The notes: generated by a model not told the origin, from the letters alone. A DNA stretch of 64,000 bases from Paragonimus skrjabini miyazakii (GCA_014338405.1 JTDE01000029.1:135789-199788), one strand, 5' to 3'; shown: positions 23,971 through 38,440, numbered from the stretch's first letter. Translations and numbers: made by a program.

Positions 23971-24159
23971 TTAGAGCCGTAACTCTTCACTCGCTAGCAT
24001 AGTGTGCATAATACGGAGAGTGTCATCGCCATCGGCGTAAAACGGTGCCATGGGCTCGTTAGGCTGTAGGACTGGGAACATGATTAAAATTTGAAAGGAA
24101 GATCCTGTCGTGGTACCCTGTGGCGCACCACTAATTGTAGCGTACAACCTAACTTGCAA
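23971..24159 (-). pseudogene. LINE reverse transcriptase fragment (SGxPQG to YADD region), decayed
   Basis: The minus-strand frame reads ISGAPQGTTTGSSFQILIMF and, about 20 residues on, FYADGDDTLRI. This matches the non-LTR RT palm: the SGVPQGSVLGP block, then a hydrophobic LFxIYIND-like stretch, then the FADD catalytic box, here with one extra Gly between YAD and DD. The distance between blocks is close to that of intact CR1/Jockey-like elements. Only 62 codons remain open, and flanking RT motifs on either side are unrecognisable. Inactive. Confidence 0.6.
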
Positions 24160-27100
24160 GAAAACTTCACTTTTGACATGAATGTTTGATCTTAGAGTTA
24201 ATCACCATCCATCGTGGTAGTAGATTTTCCTCAACTTAGGTATGGAGCTGCATGCGCAGCAAATGATTCTCAAATGATCTAGGAAAAAACGTCAGTTGGT
24301 TTATTCTCACTAAGTGTGTTAGGCCAATTCGCTTGGCAGCTGTCTAGATGGTACCGTATAAAACTTCGTTTCGAAAACTACTATGATTGACATGTTGTGA
24401 CGCAAAGGTAAATAAATGCTAGTTTAGTTGCTTAAGAATATGGCTTACAATGACTAATGATGCGACCGAACATCGAAACTGCATTCATAATCATAGCTCT
24501 GGTGTCCTCCGTTTAAGGAAGAATGAGTGAGGAAAGATATCAGCGAACAGTGAACGTTCCTATTGTCCAGCGGTTTACCCTGACCATTAGTATACTGTAC
24601 TGTATGATCAAGAAACAAGCATTGGTCGTCGGACACTTGATATAACTCACCATCGATCTACTACGCGCAACAGCAGTCGCAATCAAACGCCAATGTTTTA
24701 GTAACTATGTTTCAGGGCTAAGTAAGCCCCCGACTATCTATTAATTCAGGCATAAGAGCCACGATATCAATGAAATACACCTCATGAAAACAGTTTCGTT
24801 TGATATTGCACGTCTAACTCTTGAGCCAGACGTTTCAACTGGGGTTGTCGAAGCTAATCTAGGAGGCCCATGGACGCAAGATCATGTCCAGCAAAGGATG
24901 AAATGTGTGTATGCTGCTGGAGTGATGTAGCACCGGACAGTCAGGATGCTGAATCGTTATGATTAAGAGGGTATTGCGCACCTACGAAACCACTGTTAAA
25001 ACCTTTGATGAGTGAAGGTTTTCAGACAAAGACAAACTCCAGAAAGCAGACACTTTTCACCAGATCATCAATCTAGCAGAAGGTGTTCAGAGGTACAGTA
25101 TTTGCTTAATTAGCAGTGAGTACATCAATTCTGGAGTATAAGCGAACTAACCATCGTCCTCCCCAAATTATGCTGGCTCCCCTGCTGTTCAGCCGCGACC
25201 GTTCCGCGATATTTCTTGAGGTTTACGTTCCAACCACTGCTGTAATTTGTCCCGCACTACAAGGGTGGGTGATTGATCGTTGCTTTTATGGTCGGACTTG
25301 ATGCAAACCAGCTGTCTAGCTGCTAGTCTCTGAAACACTCAACGTATTCAGTAAAGATGGCTATCATCTGTTTCGTTTATGCACTGACCAGAGGTTGACT
25401 TTCATAAATTCTTAACACCAACTAGATGCGAGTAATATCATGACATTGATTTTACCAGCAAGCGGTGGCAAACGCGTTCGATTATATGATATTATAACGG
25501 CACAACACTGAAGAATAACTTATAACACAAACAACAATTATGGTTACTTGTAACAATGATTAAAAACTTGTCAGGATCAAGCTCTTTCACAGCTTCGCAA
25601 ATCAGTTCATTGTTACCCATCTGGGTGGTTACACAACAGAAGTTGTGATGAAGCGTGCAACGAACGTTTGCCTATAAAGTTCATTGCGTCAACCATTTTC
25701 GAGACTGTATGATGGCAGTGCGTGTTGCACCCCTCAGCAGCATTCATTCAGGCTAATTTTATTCATTGGCAGAAAGCGCCGAAACGGTTCGACGTTAATG
25801 ATTTAACCATTTAAAGCTTATTAGGGAAGAATTATGAAAAGTTTGCTGTTTTCACTGTGGACCCAAACTATTATGGCAAGAGAGGGTTCCACGGCACTCA
25901 CCATCAACAAAGTGAATGATTTCGTTGAACTGAAAACTGTTTATAACAAAGAAAAGATAAACTAAAACATGACCTTGGCGTCAAGGAGAGTGCGGTGTGG
26001 TTAAGACAGTTGTTGATCTATCTAGTTACGTTTCAAAAGCACTGTTTGATAGGACTCCTGGCCAGCTAGTTAAACCTAACTGAAGGGAGTTCGTTCGTAT
26101 TAATCAGAAAACCCCTTCGTTTTTGAGAAACTTAAATCATGCTAGCCCTCTACCCTTTCTTTTATTGATACAATGTAAACTGAGGGATTTTTTGAGTTTA
26201 CTTTCTAACCCTTTTATCCAACTTTGTAATTTTATTTAAAGTGGACTAATATTCATACACATTGTAATAAACCTTAATTAGCTAAGTAATTGAAATATGT
26301 AACACATCGTAAGGTATGTTGTTGTCAGTTACATTATTTTGTTGAGGATCATCTGGATACCCAGCTTTTAATCACATATTGAAAAGTAAGAGGGTGAACG
26401 AAATTTCTACAGAATTGCCAAGTACAGTATTTATTTAGATCTGCTAATATAAGGTTTACCTAAGATTTAGTAAAGGACTCACAGGCACCAATCATTTTAA
26501 TCTTGGTACTCTAATCCTAACAAATCCTCCAGTAGGCTAACGGGGTTGTGGAAACCCAAAAGAGAACCTGCTTGATAAACAATCCAAATTGACTTTCGTA
26601 CTATCGGACCGGAATTTTCGGGCATGACATAATCATAATGCACATTCAATATTTGTTTATCAGTGTGCCACTGACTGAAAATGTTATGTTCATCGGCGAG
26701 ATATACTAGATGAAGCGTTTCTTCCAGGAATTCCATCTAGTAGGTTAGAAGGTCTATTTCTGTTTTCTATTTCAGACGCCATACTTTCAGTTGTAGGATA
26801 AAGGCGAACAAAATTACGGCACCATCTTGGTTTACCCAATGAAACTACATACCATATCCTCGTAACCGAAAAGACAGTTATCATCCCAGATTACACCCAT
26901 GGCACCAGGTCGCTGTTATATTTGCAGAACTCATTGCCAACGCACAGTGACGAAGACAATTCGGAATTTGCAGCCAATCAGATAGATGTGAACACAAAAT
27001 CACTGTTTTAATTCGAATGTATTGAACATAATACACTGGGTGTTTTAACCTCTACCTTTTTTGAGGTGATATCTTAATACGATTGTATTGCTATTAATTA

Positions 27101-30100
27101 AACCAACCAATTGAACCAACCAATACACATCTCAAAAGCAATAGCACTTTTCAATACAACGTTAACTGTAAGGAAATTTTGTTTCATGGAACAAGTGAAC
27201 CACGCACTTCAGCTAGCCCAAGATCAACAAACGGGTTGCTGTTAAACAACTTCGAAGTCAACAGCAATACTGTCAGCTTTATAAAAAATCACTCTAAACT
27301 ACGTACCAAACGTGAGACAATGACTATTGCATCTAAAATATGAACCATTCTGCAATTGTATGTAAAAAGGACGATGGAATCAATAGAATGTTAGCTGGAC
27401 CGTCATATGCAATATTTCTATAACCAATCTGCATACGTTGTTATCCACAACATCTCAGATTCCAACACCTACGATTCGAGATGAACCACCATTCTAATTC
27501 TTTCTAAACAGAGTACAGTGAGTCATAGGCAATAGATAGATGAAAAGGATAATAAATCACTAGAATATGCCCTAGAGCGTCTGCATTTCTGTCAGGTAAA
27601 AAGGTCACATCCCATACACAGTCAAAATGAAATTAATAGTTGGTATAATCGATTTCAGAACCGAGTTGAAATACCCAACAAGGATTAGAAGATGGCGAGT
27701 TCTTTCAGATCATTTACTCAAATCCGAATCACACAGAGAGACTTTTCATGCAACAAAATGCACCTCAAATTTTGTTACCACTGTGAATTTTTTATTAAGT
27801 TAACAATGCTATAGTGTCAAACTTGAGAGAATTACGGTGTACGCATGTTTGTAAGGTTAAGATATGTATGCGCTATTATATTAGTTAAATTGTTATTAAA
27901 CGGATCAACTTTTTGATTGACTGAAACTTTTTATGTAACAAAGAAGATTAAATATAGTCGAAACATTTTGAGCGCTTAAAACTCATATATTCACACTAAA
28001 AGAAGAGAGAACTTAACGCATCCTTTTTGGGCGTTACAGTTATGCGTAGATCATCATGACTGCAAATAGTAATTGTTTGACAAAAACGGTTGAAACGGTT
28101 TCCACCTACATCTCCATGACTACACACTACTTGTTTCAAAGAGGCTTCAGTGTGCTATTTGACGAGCATAGTAGGACGGATTTTTACGGATGAAACAATG
28201 GAAACACAGTTCAGTATTACACAGTAGACTGTCAGGTGAGAAATTTTAGATTGGTAGCGTGGAATGGAAGCACGCCTTGAACTAGTAAAAAACTGTTCAT
28301 ATAAAACCAACTGTATGTAAGCTTGTCGTTTAAAGATAATGGACATAAGTTGCAATCAACAAAAATCATTGTGTCGAACGTATGGTGTGATCGCAGATGT
28401 GAGGAGTACCACATCGTCCGAAGAAAATTAGAACTAACAACACTAAGTTTTATATGTTCCGTTGCTGATGGTATAGTCGATGACCAGAAACTCCGCGGAT
28501 GGATGACGTTAGGTTATCATCTATATGAGTCGCTCGTGAGAGTTACTATTTTCAAGTGAGTTACAGAAGATCCCATACAGTTATCGGTTTAAACATCACA
28601 AATTATAGCATTTAATAAAATCATTTTACCCAGTCTATCAGAGTTTATCACAGTTTATTATAACAGAGCAATTTTGTCTGAAGTTAGTTTACGTTCACCA
28701 GATAATTCTCTAGAACACCTCATCTGTGATTCGCGAATTACACACACTTTGTAAACGTAATTTCTTCAAATTCTACCGGATGTGTAAAGTTTCATTTTAA
28801 ACCAACGGGGAATAGGACAGTCAATTCTGAATAATTGCATTGTTGGCAAAAATATAGGTAGTATCGTTGAATATTAAAGATACCCTTTTCATCATAGACT
28901 ATGCATCAACCGTTTGCCACAAATTTAACAGAATTCAAATCAAAAAATACACCACAATAAAAATGTCCAGTGATAAACGTTTGATAAGAAAACATGATAT
29001 TTCACTTTGAATTTATCGTTAGCAGTTTAATTCCTTTCTGCAATCGAGTCTCACGTGATTGACGCAGCAAAGATTAAAATCTACTGTGCGTTGTCAAAGG
29101 AATTCTTCTTGTCATTGAAGTCAAAATCTCTTCAATTAGTTGAAGAGGGAAGAGAAAGCAACAAGTTAGAGGTAAAAACGCTGTGCTTCAAAACATCTAC
29201 GATTATCTCCCCTGTAGATCAGTGCAACTTTGACAAAACCTCAAATGCTAGTTGGATGTGTTCAACTGTTTGCTGCGTATATTAAGTGTGTGTCAGTATG
29301 TATAGTTTTCGTGGCTACTTTCCTACTTCAACCTGCTACCAGTTAGCTAGTTAGCTAGTTACTAACATAAAATGGATCATTGAAATCAATTCACTGAAGT
29401 TTTGGCGAGTGACGGGAAGTATCTATTGTGTATATTCCACTAGATGCGTTTTGATAGGTGACACTATGATCCTATTGAACAAGGTTGTTTCTACTCATTT
29501 GGTATGTTTTACGATCAGCGGTATTTGAACATAAACCTAAAAAAGATGAACCCAGATCAAGAGACTAATCGATTTACATAGCAATGCACAAAGTCGGCAG
29601 AAACGACGACAAAAATTCATACGAGAGCACGGTAAAACATGTAACAACGTTAACGTACTCTTTTCCAATAAGATTTTGTCCTTGCTGACCACCTTAATGT
29701 TCTTTTGAGAAAGGGTTGGTAATCGTGACCGAAACAGAAGTGTGTACCTTTGTGCATTCTAGAAAGCAACACTATAACATTGTTGAAGTTTGGTGGCCAA
29801 GAAATAACCTGAATGTGGAAGTTACAATGATAAGTGATTGATGTCTACATTCTAGGCTTTGACTTGCGATTCAACATTCTCACTAAACTCTTGGATTATG
29901 CCATCACTAACAGGTAATTGTAAAGTGCACTCGAATAGCGAGAATACGCATTTGACTTTGTAAGAAACGTTAGTCGCTGATCTCTCATTATCAATAATAC
30001 AGGATGACATGATTGAACCAGAAACAGGTAACAAATGGCCATTAACTATCGTTCAACGCAAATGGATTGTAGTAATCAGAGGAAAGTTCCAACAACGTGA

Positions 30101-33100
30101 ACCATTCTTTTTCATCTGACGATAACAACAGCAGTTCTTTTTATTGCTGTTTGACAATAAGGGTTAACCATAGCGTTAGACATCTTCGTCTTATCGGTGG
30201 TTTCATCCCAGTTGTGCAAATGACTGCTAGTGCTACGGCCATGGCATTAGACTTATCTGTATTTCGTGAAGTAACTATCATTATTTCGTTCAATTAAACA
30301 AGAATAACACAGTATTTGTTTTCGCTGATATTGTCACATCATGCACGTGTGTTGAGTGTCGGCTGACCAAATGTGGCTGACAGTACAGCTGTATTCTGTC
30401 GAGGGAAACCATGACAGCGCTAATGCTAAGTTGGATGAAATACATAACTTGATTCCATGCCATACAAATGATAGTGAACTTGCTAAACGTTCGCTGAACG
30501 GAATTTAGGAACAAGCGAGTTTTTGGAGACTGTTTTAATGGAGTGCTATTCTGATAGACATTTCCGACTAACTCTTAGTTGTGGTAAAATCCGGCAATGT
30601 GGTGTCGCTTGCATCAACACAACCATATGGCAGCATGATGACTCTAATTACATGTTGGGTATCTATATAATCAAATAACCTCGAAACCTTCATTGCTACA
30701 AAAAGATTTGTAGGCGTGTACAACGCCAGACACTTAGTTAAACTTTCGCATTACATTTGGAGCTAAGTGAAATAAGGTGTTCACTATTAGGTAGGCATCT
30801 TAATTCAGATCGACATTTTACGTCTATTTCTAAGTATCGCCTCTTATAACGCTACTGTACAGTGTAACAGTGTGCTACAATAATTCGGTATTCATCTCAA
30901 ATCAAAATTAATATGACGCCCTAAGAGTGTGCTCGTTCGGTTCAATTTTCATGTAGTCATCACCTAACGGCGTAGATAACAAATCCAGTCGATTATCATC
31001 AGATTGTCAAACAAATACCCATGGCAGGCGGATCATTTTGACGCTTTGTGAGTGTGACAGTTACTATACAATGCGTTAACCCTTATGTCGTTCACATACG
31101 ATAAATGATTAGCGGCAGTAATTTCTTGAAGAATACCTAACCGTGACAATCTTGGACAAATGTTGAGTGACCCTGTTTTTCTTACCGGCTAACTATTGCA
31201 AAGATTTTAGTTAAACGTTACTTCAAAGTGTGAAAATATTTATCACTGTGAACATTTGACAAGCGTAAATAGTTTTTCCTCGAAGTGACTGATCTATTTA
31301 GAAAGCTTGAAGCAATACACCATGTGATTTGCGGTTGTTTTGCGGCTTCCCACTGAAAAGTCCACCAAAGCGATTTTACATTGGCTCACTCCAGTAGAAC
31401 ATGTTTGAAACACCTGAGGGTTTGGTATTACTAATCTGGATACGCAATTACTACTGCTAGTTGGCAAATTACCGAAAAGCGAAAGACTGACCTTCAATGG
31501 TATTTACAGTTTATTTGACCTAAAATGCAACCAGTTCAGTAGTGAATATAACCCAGATATGTCTTTGTTGACTGATTAAAAAGTCAATCCTGACCACCTA
31601 TTGATTGTAGAATATTTCCCGCCTTATGAATCAGCAGTATCTCTTTGATGGTAAACTATTATATTTTGATAGATCAACTTCTATTCTAACTGATCTTTTG
31701 CAGTTCCCAAACAGTTCTGTTAAGTTGTAAAGCTATAGGAAGCATATTAAGAATACATTTCTCACTGTTTTATGGCAGGTAATTTAGTAAAATATTTACG
31801 GATTGCATCAAGGTGAGTGACACCTTCCTCTAATCCGCAACGGAATACCGTTGACCGTAATAATAGAACACAGCGACCATTTCTGCCCACAAAAGACTGA
31901 CCACTAGTACTCTCGCAATTAGTTTACTTAGACAGTTGAATTTGTTCTAATTGTCAATAATCATTTTGACGAACAGATTGTGAATCAACAATTCAATGTT
32001 TGTCATGGTTTTTCTCAGTATTGTAATAAATATGTACATTGAAGATTAACCGATAATAAAAATTGGATTCAAGTCAGCTTGTGATAATAGTCAAAAAAAC
32101 GGCAGAGATTCTTAAGGCAGGAATCAGCATTCAAAATAAGCGAAGCATATCCATCGTCGGTTTCCTTATCAAGTTTTATACTTGTTCAACACATTTCAAT
32201 TTTTGTAATGCAGTCCTGTTGTTAACTTTCACTCTTTCTGCTGACAACATATGTTTCACCCAAACAACTGTCGTGAATCTTTCATAAAATATAGCTCAAA
32301 ACATTTTTTAGAGATCTTGTCATAACACCTCCGAAGACGCAAAATGGAGAGATGTTCGCACTGTACACGCTGGGAGTTCCGTGCACTCTACTGTCACAAA
32401 CATCTGACAGTGATTTACTACAGGCAGCATTTTGGGTGGGAATAACGGAATAACTATGAAAACTGTGGTCAATATTTTGACAGTAGATTCTAAAAATAAC
32501 TGACACATCGCAAACTCTTTATTTGTGAAAATCAACTGGATTGTAGCCATAGTCATTCGATTTTAATTTTGATTCACAAAATTACAGCGAACGTTACGTA
32601 AAACGCCAGCTCCTGGGGAAAGCGCACCAATTTAAACCGCTCATCACGACATAGCATACATTCAAAAATTCTGAAGAGTTTAACTGTAATAGGTTTCGAA
32701 CTCTTTTACCAATATAATTCTAACTATGACTAATAGATGTGAAACGTCTTTATATCCGGGTCTTCTTCATATAGGATATATTGGAGTATACATTTTCACC
32801 TTGGCTCAGTATGTACAAAAGAGGAAATACTGTTAGAATTGTTGTTAGCTACTCAGTCCAGATAAGCGCAAAAGTTGGATAACCTGTAGCTGTCAGTCAA
32901 TAATTAGTGTACTTACATCTAACGATTCACGACTGACAGGCCACAAAAAGTGAATGGTTCATATAACTTGACATGTTCTTGGCAGTGACTAGTGAATCTG
33001 GTTTCAGCCAACGGTAAGTACCACATTCTGATATATCTAAATGTACGCCATCCGATTTGCAAGATACAGTTCTCTTTCTCCCTCTTTTCGCAAGTACACA

Positions 33101-33762
33101 TTTATCTAACAGTTTTGTTCTCACTGTGTCCGATGTGGTCTCATTAACTAAAATACAAGGTCAGCTGAGACATTCAACAAAAGTAGTTTGGGGATTTTTT
33201 TCCATAAGCGGCAAACAGATCATTGAAACAATTCCAAATATTTTACAATAACCACTTGCCCTAATTTGTCTCAATGTGAGAAACACGGCTCGCCAGACAT
33301 ATTAGTCTACTGCACAATACTGGGACGGTTCCTTTTTAACATAACGGAACGGTAGTCAACTATCCAATGCCTTTTGTCATATGTCTGTCACATGTACTCA
33401 GAAGACATCAAAACAATGCCGAAACTGTATTCTTGTAATGAGGTACAAAAGTTGCTGACATGACAAACTTGAACCTTAGTTTATTGCTAACAGTTCGAAG
33501 GTGATAACAAGCAGGGCCTTTTATCATTCATCTTGCGGTCGTGATACACTGTAGATTAATGGAAAGCACAATCACATATGACTGAACATTTTTAATATCC
33601 CGTCAGTTCTGGTGCCAAAGATTGTGATATTCGTGCATTTTTAGCCGTTCAGTTGTATAGAAAAGATATGTTGACGCAAAAACGTATTACACGCACGTAT
33701 CGGTCGACTAAATAGCACTGGAAAACGTTTGTATCAACAAGAAGAAATCAGTTCATGATACT
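24160..33762. other. Long unassigned stretch
   Basis: Nearly 10 kb without a recognised motif; no frame exceeds 79 codons. Only trivial repeats were seen: a TTAGCTAG unit of about 2.5 copies at 29342-29361 and an AACCAACCAAT doublet near 27.1 kb. It could be intergenic or a large intron. Confidence 0.5.
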
Positions 33763-33972
33763 TTGCCAAGGAGCAAAATTCTGATAGAATTCTGGATACG
33801 ACAGAATTTTGAGAGTTGGATTATAAACAAAACGTACTTATTATCTAAAGATCGAGTGGATAAGTTGAACAGTGGATTAACTGGCCAAATATGTATACAT
33901 CCAGAACATGGAAGCAAAGCTATACTGGAAAAGATTTGTTACTTACGAGAACAAAAGCAGTACCGAAATTAA
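33763..33972 (+). pseudogene. Possible hAT-like transposase shred
   Basis: A 70-codon frame including YLLSKDRVDKLNSGLTGQ and AILEKICYLREQKQ. The spacing of LN-x-x-L-x-G-[KQ], then a K-[IL]-x-x-L-x-x-Q helix, resembles the LNxxLQGK...FxxKLxLxxxQ segment of ZBED/hAT-type transposases. There is no dimerisation-domain or zinc-finger signal. The resemblance is short and could be chance. Confidence 0.22.
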
Positions 33973-36900
33973 GGCTTTAATGGAACTACTTCATTGCAGT
34001 ACTCGCCACTTCAGTTTACCACTGAAAGTCTCAATGGTAATCAGATGGACAGTTGTATTAGTGTAGAAAATAATGAGCGTTTTTCAAGGCCTTTTTTTGT
34101 AATGTTCGGTTACATGTTGTGGACACGTTTGTTAAGATATAATTCACCTTGATTCAGTAAAAACTATTATTTATCACATGGGTGGATTTCACTCGTTCAC
34201 CAAAATGTCCCTGGCATTACTATTTACCTGCAACCACGTAGGTTTCCATGTAATGATCTCATTAAAGTTTGTGTAACTGGGTAACAAAGATCTTTTAGTG
34301 ACATGTCTTAAACGTTGTAACATTTTATTTTTAATTGCAATGAAAATTACTATCACAGAATGGGTTGGTATTTGGTTTAGCAGAGGGCACAATATCTCGT
34401 GGAATAACTGTGTGAACAGTCATCTCGGCTGATGTTTATCTCAGAAGTTCGGATCGTGAGACTTGAAACTCGTTCAAACATTCTTTCCATTGTTTTAGAC
34501 CTTCAATACACTATACGGAAATTGTGATGTTTGTCAAGCTCCCTGGACCAAACGCTAACAGTATTTTATGTACCAAAAACCAAAACTCATGTCATCGGTT
34601 CAACTTACGGCCGTTTCTCTTTGTCTGTAGGACGTTCGCTTTCCATTTTCAAATTTTTGCAACTGTTTTTACTGCTTTCCGTAATCGTGTGGTATAATGA
34701 AATACGAAAGTAGAATTAGGTAAGGTTTGTCTTATTGTCAACGAGGAAGTCAGCTCACGAGTTAAAAACAGTCGGCACCACAGTTAACCATCCTTTGCTC
34801 CATTAGATGGAATTTTTGGCTGATTCTGAAGTTAACCATTAAGATCGATTATATCGTTCCTTTGAGCTAGTCTGGAGTACACAATCACGACAGAACCATC
34901 ATTCGAAATGCAATGTGTTTTCTCATGATGCAGCCATACTGACTGCTACACCATTGACCTCTTATTTGACACGACTTAAGTGACACCCATGAGTATTCAC
35001 CACGATTGCATAATATTACATTTGGGTCAAAGTTGACTGAAGACTCTTCCCTGCTCACTCAAAATTTTACACTGATGACCAACAGTTGACCAACCATATA
35101 TTTTTCCGAATGTTGATAACCTGTACTTACTAACGATTGTCTTGTGCTTTTAGACGAACTTTTCACTTAACTACATGTGAAGGAAGCAATAAGAAGACGT
35201 TTTCCGCTTATTGGAAAACTCACTGCTACAGTGAAAGAAGTCCTATATTAGCTTATTGGTCTGAATATGCACTGCACAGGGTTGCCACCGGCTGGCCACT
35301 TGCGCTTTTCAACCTGAAATTCCGGTCCATAACTCTGCTAAGATTTCGCGTGACATTCTGTGTATTTTTACCTTCTTCTGCTTACCCACGGTTTGTCATC
35401 TGTTGTTGCTGTCTACCAATTTCTCCTCTTCCGTCTAAATGCTTTATCCCGATGCATTACTGCCTAATACGCCCCGCTGTCCGTGAACTATCAGCTTCGG
35501 ATTTCAAACATTAACTGCAGCTATGTTGATATATTCTACTCAATACCGGGTTAATTGCACATCCAAATAGTTTACATCACCTTGGTTTACTTGATTGCCC
35601 GAAACAGGATTCAGGCTGTTACTAACTTACTTGTGGGAAACCACACAGATAGCGCATTAAGTTCTATCGAGTTGTTGCACACGGACACTGAACCACACTC
35701 ACTTTTGAGGAAAATGAACACCACGCTAGTTTTACAAACATCGCCATGAAAGCTTTACCCTTTCACTCTATCTCATCGAGACGATGACGTGTGTTGCTGG
35801 GTTTTTGTCTTCTAAGTATATAATAAATCTTGTAAGAGTCCGCGGCGATAGATAGAGAAACATAAAATTGGAAACAATCAACATCCATTAGCCAGCGGTC
35901 TGAACTACTCTGTGATTAATGTTGAAAATTTATTGACATAATCCAATTGAACAAAGATCTTGTATAATTCTGCGTAATGACAAGCCATGATCTAAAAATG
36001 ACTTTTTCAAAGTATTGTTTTCGGAGTTTCCTCATAGCATGAACGTACTGCCAACACAAGCGGAAGTGTTAACTTCTCCACATGTTTCAGTTATTCTTGT
36101 CCAACTGACACATTGTCAGTTGGAATGTGCTTACTGAGCTCGAATCCTGTCTCTAGTAAAAAAACCCAACTGAGCATGACCATTTGTTTCAGTTGGAGTA
36201 CATGTCTACAGACATTGAAATGTGGCTATTACTAAAACTGAACTTCCACGACAAACACTAGGTAAGGACAATAGAAGATTAAGTAGTGTATGCTAAACAT
36301 ATATTTCCAGGAAGCTGTCTACTAGTACTTATCAACATACCCATTTTATGAAACACAATGAACCAGAGTTTCGCTAAGTAACGACTCGTCAGTAGTATAT
36401 AACTTCGTCACACCCAACATTTGAACTCCGATCAGACTTTCATGCGTTAACTTTGTGCATCTCGTCATCATACATATAAGCTCAGTCACATATATTTGGA
36501 AGTAATAATCGGCGTGTCCAATCTCTTTTGTAGTAGACAGCAGTTGTTCTGTCACTTCTGAAGAATGACTTGCATCGCTGTGTCTTACTGCTAAGCAATT
36601 GTTTTACTGATTCGTCACTCAAGTAATGGAATTTTTAACTAAAGTCGTCCGACTCTTTTTACCATTTCTTCCTTATCCTCACCGTTTTAATGTATAGAGG
36701 TTACGTTTCAGTCCGCCTTAGAGAAAAGCATCCAAGGGCATACCACCTAGAGTCATCGCTGCCTATCGTTTACTGCAAATCGTCGGTAGTGAAAATTTCG
36801 TTCATGCAAGACTGAATAGTTTTTATAAAGTTTACGTGATATATTTGTGAGAGAAAGGTTGTGATGATGTCAATTATTTTACAAGAAGTGCGTTACTAGC

Positions 36901-38300
36901 TCACTGTATGTGGAGGCCTCCCAGGTGGCTTAAAGAATATACAGCTTGATTAACGTTCCACCATGTGCCACTCAGATGCTCACGATGCGTTAGACAACAA
37001 GCTGGCAGTTCGTTATTCGAATGTTTACAGCATAGATTTACAAGCACCACACAATGATCTAATGACTTGGTTAAGTCGACGATATAAGAGTCTAAACAAA
37101 AACCATGTTTCAATTCAATACCATCTGAAAAATGGATACGATACAGCTGTTTGTTAGTTACAATGGACCATATGTAGTTACGAAAGAAAAATGACAAAAA
37201 GCAAATAACAGAATATGGTGAATTAAGCCTCTGGCTTGCTTTACACACACTCATCGAACACTAAATCACAACGTGGCGTCATCCTTAAAGATACGCACTT
37301 TAGTTAGACCATGGAAGTTTGTAAGAGATCACTCAAGTAAGCCTGTACCACAAATTAAAGTGTTGCTACAAACATTGGCTGATGCAATCATGGTAGATTA
37401 CGCGTAGGTATAAAATTATTTCGGCACCCCCAATTTGGCAAATACTATGCATTTGATAACGAAATTATTTGACTGCTCACTCGTTTACCTTCGTCGAACA
37501 TTTGCTGTCGACGTATTATTGCAGACGATGAATCAAATAGTTCTATGTATTTTCCAAATCATGATGACGCTATAACACAGCAAAGCTGTGAAGTATCCGC
37601 ACAAGATAGCACTCGCGATCTAGTAAATCATTCCATTATAAACCATGAAAGTTGTGAACACAAAATAAACCATTTTATGATGCCGCTGATGGCTGTAAAA
37701 CTGTTTGATATTTGTTCATTTTGCGTGAACTCAAGCCCAAGTCTAACTGGATTGCTATGCATCAACTGTTAACGTAGATTTCTCGTTACAAGATGAGTCA
37801 ACCACTTCTTTCAACAGTTTATGAAGAATGAAGATACATAGGTTAAACCGGCAATCTTTCACCAGCTTTCTTTAATCCCAAAGCAAAATATCTAACGTAA
37901 TTAAGCAACAAATTGATATACGCTAAAAAGTGTGGAATATTGACATTGAGTTACACACCATTCACAGATGGTCACAGCTCCTGTATTCCTACAGACATTT
38001 CAATCAGGATGTTCCAAAGAAATATTATACAGGAGTTTCACTCTTGCCGGCAGTCAGAATACTGCTTAACGTGTTTACCGATTTCTACTATTTTAATTTC
38101 AGGGAGATGTGGAGAGATGTGGTGTTTGTTCGCAGAGTGATCTGGCAATCTGAGCATTGCTCACATATAAGTATCGACAAGCGTTTTTATATCATGAGTT
38201 AGTCGTGCCTAATGAAGTCAGTGAAGCAATGGTCAACATGGTTTCCTTAAGAAAATGCTATCATAGTTTAAATTTTAGATTTGTCAAACATATATATCAT
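33973..38300. other. Unassigned DNA
   Basis: Contains a 125-codon plus frame (35137-35514) that begins inside an acceptor-like TTGTCTTGTGCTTTTAG, and a 117-codon minus frame (36901-37254). Neither has a motif I recognise and both are near chance length. One perfect hairpin is listed separately. Confidence 0.45.
36100..36124. repeat. Perfect 11-bp hairpin, 3-nt loop
   Basis: TCCAACTGACA and TGTCAGTTGGA flank CAT. A further CAACTGAG / TCAGTTGGAG pair lies at about 36.17-36.20 kb, so the CAACTGA word recurs locally in both orientations. Confidence 0.65.
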
Positions 38301-38440
38301 TTAATAGCTCAATTAAGACCGAGACTTGAGTCTGGCGTTCCTTTCTAATAGGGCTTGTCGGAAGTGGCTACGGGAGTACAAGAACTGCAATCAGCTGTGA
38401 GTGATATCAAGTTCATGCCAACCTAAAATCCACTGCTACT
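38301..38440 (+). repeat. Hammerhead-type SINE copy (core remnant and tail)
   Basis: CCGAGACTTGAGTCTGGCGT at 38319-38338 corresponds to the GAAAC / stem III / GTC part of the hammerhead, with GAAA now GAGA, stem III CTT/GAG and GTC at 38330-38332. The tail continues with GGGCTTGTCGGAAGTGGCTA, CTGCAATCAGCTGTGAGTGA and so on, aligned with 2.9, 23.2 and 48.2 kb. The CTGATGAG box upstream has degraded to a CTCAATTAAG-like stretch. No tRNA-like head is visible. Confidence 0.5.

Noticed and set aside
32919..33101. Minus frame with ETRFTSHCQEHVK, loosely like a GIY-YIG RxLxxRxxEH block.
   Set aside because: No YIG before it and no HLxExxH block after it; too short to claim as a PLE fragment.
35137..35514. 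125-codon frame beginning in an acceptor-like sequence, considered as an exon.
   Set aside because: The encoded sequence has no recognised domain, and acceptor-like pyrimidine tracts are frequent in this DNA.
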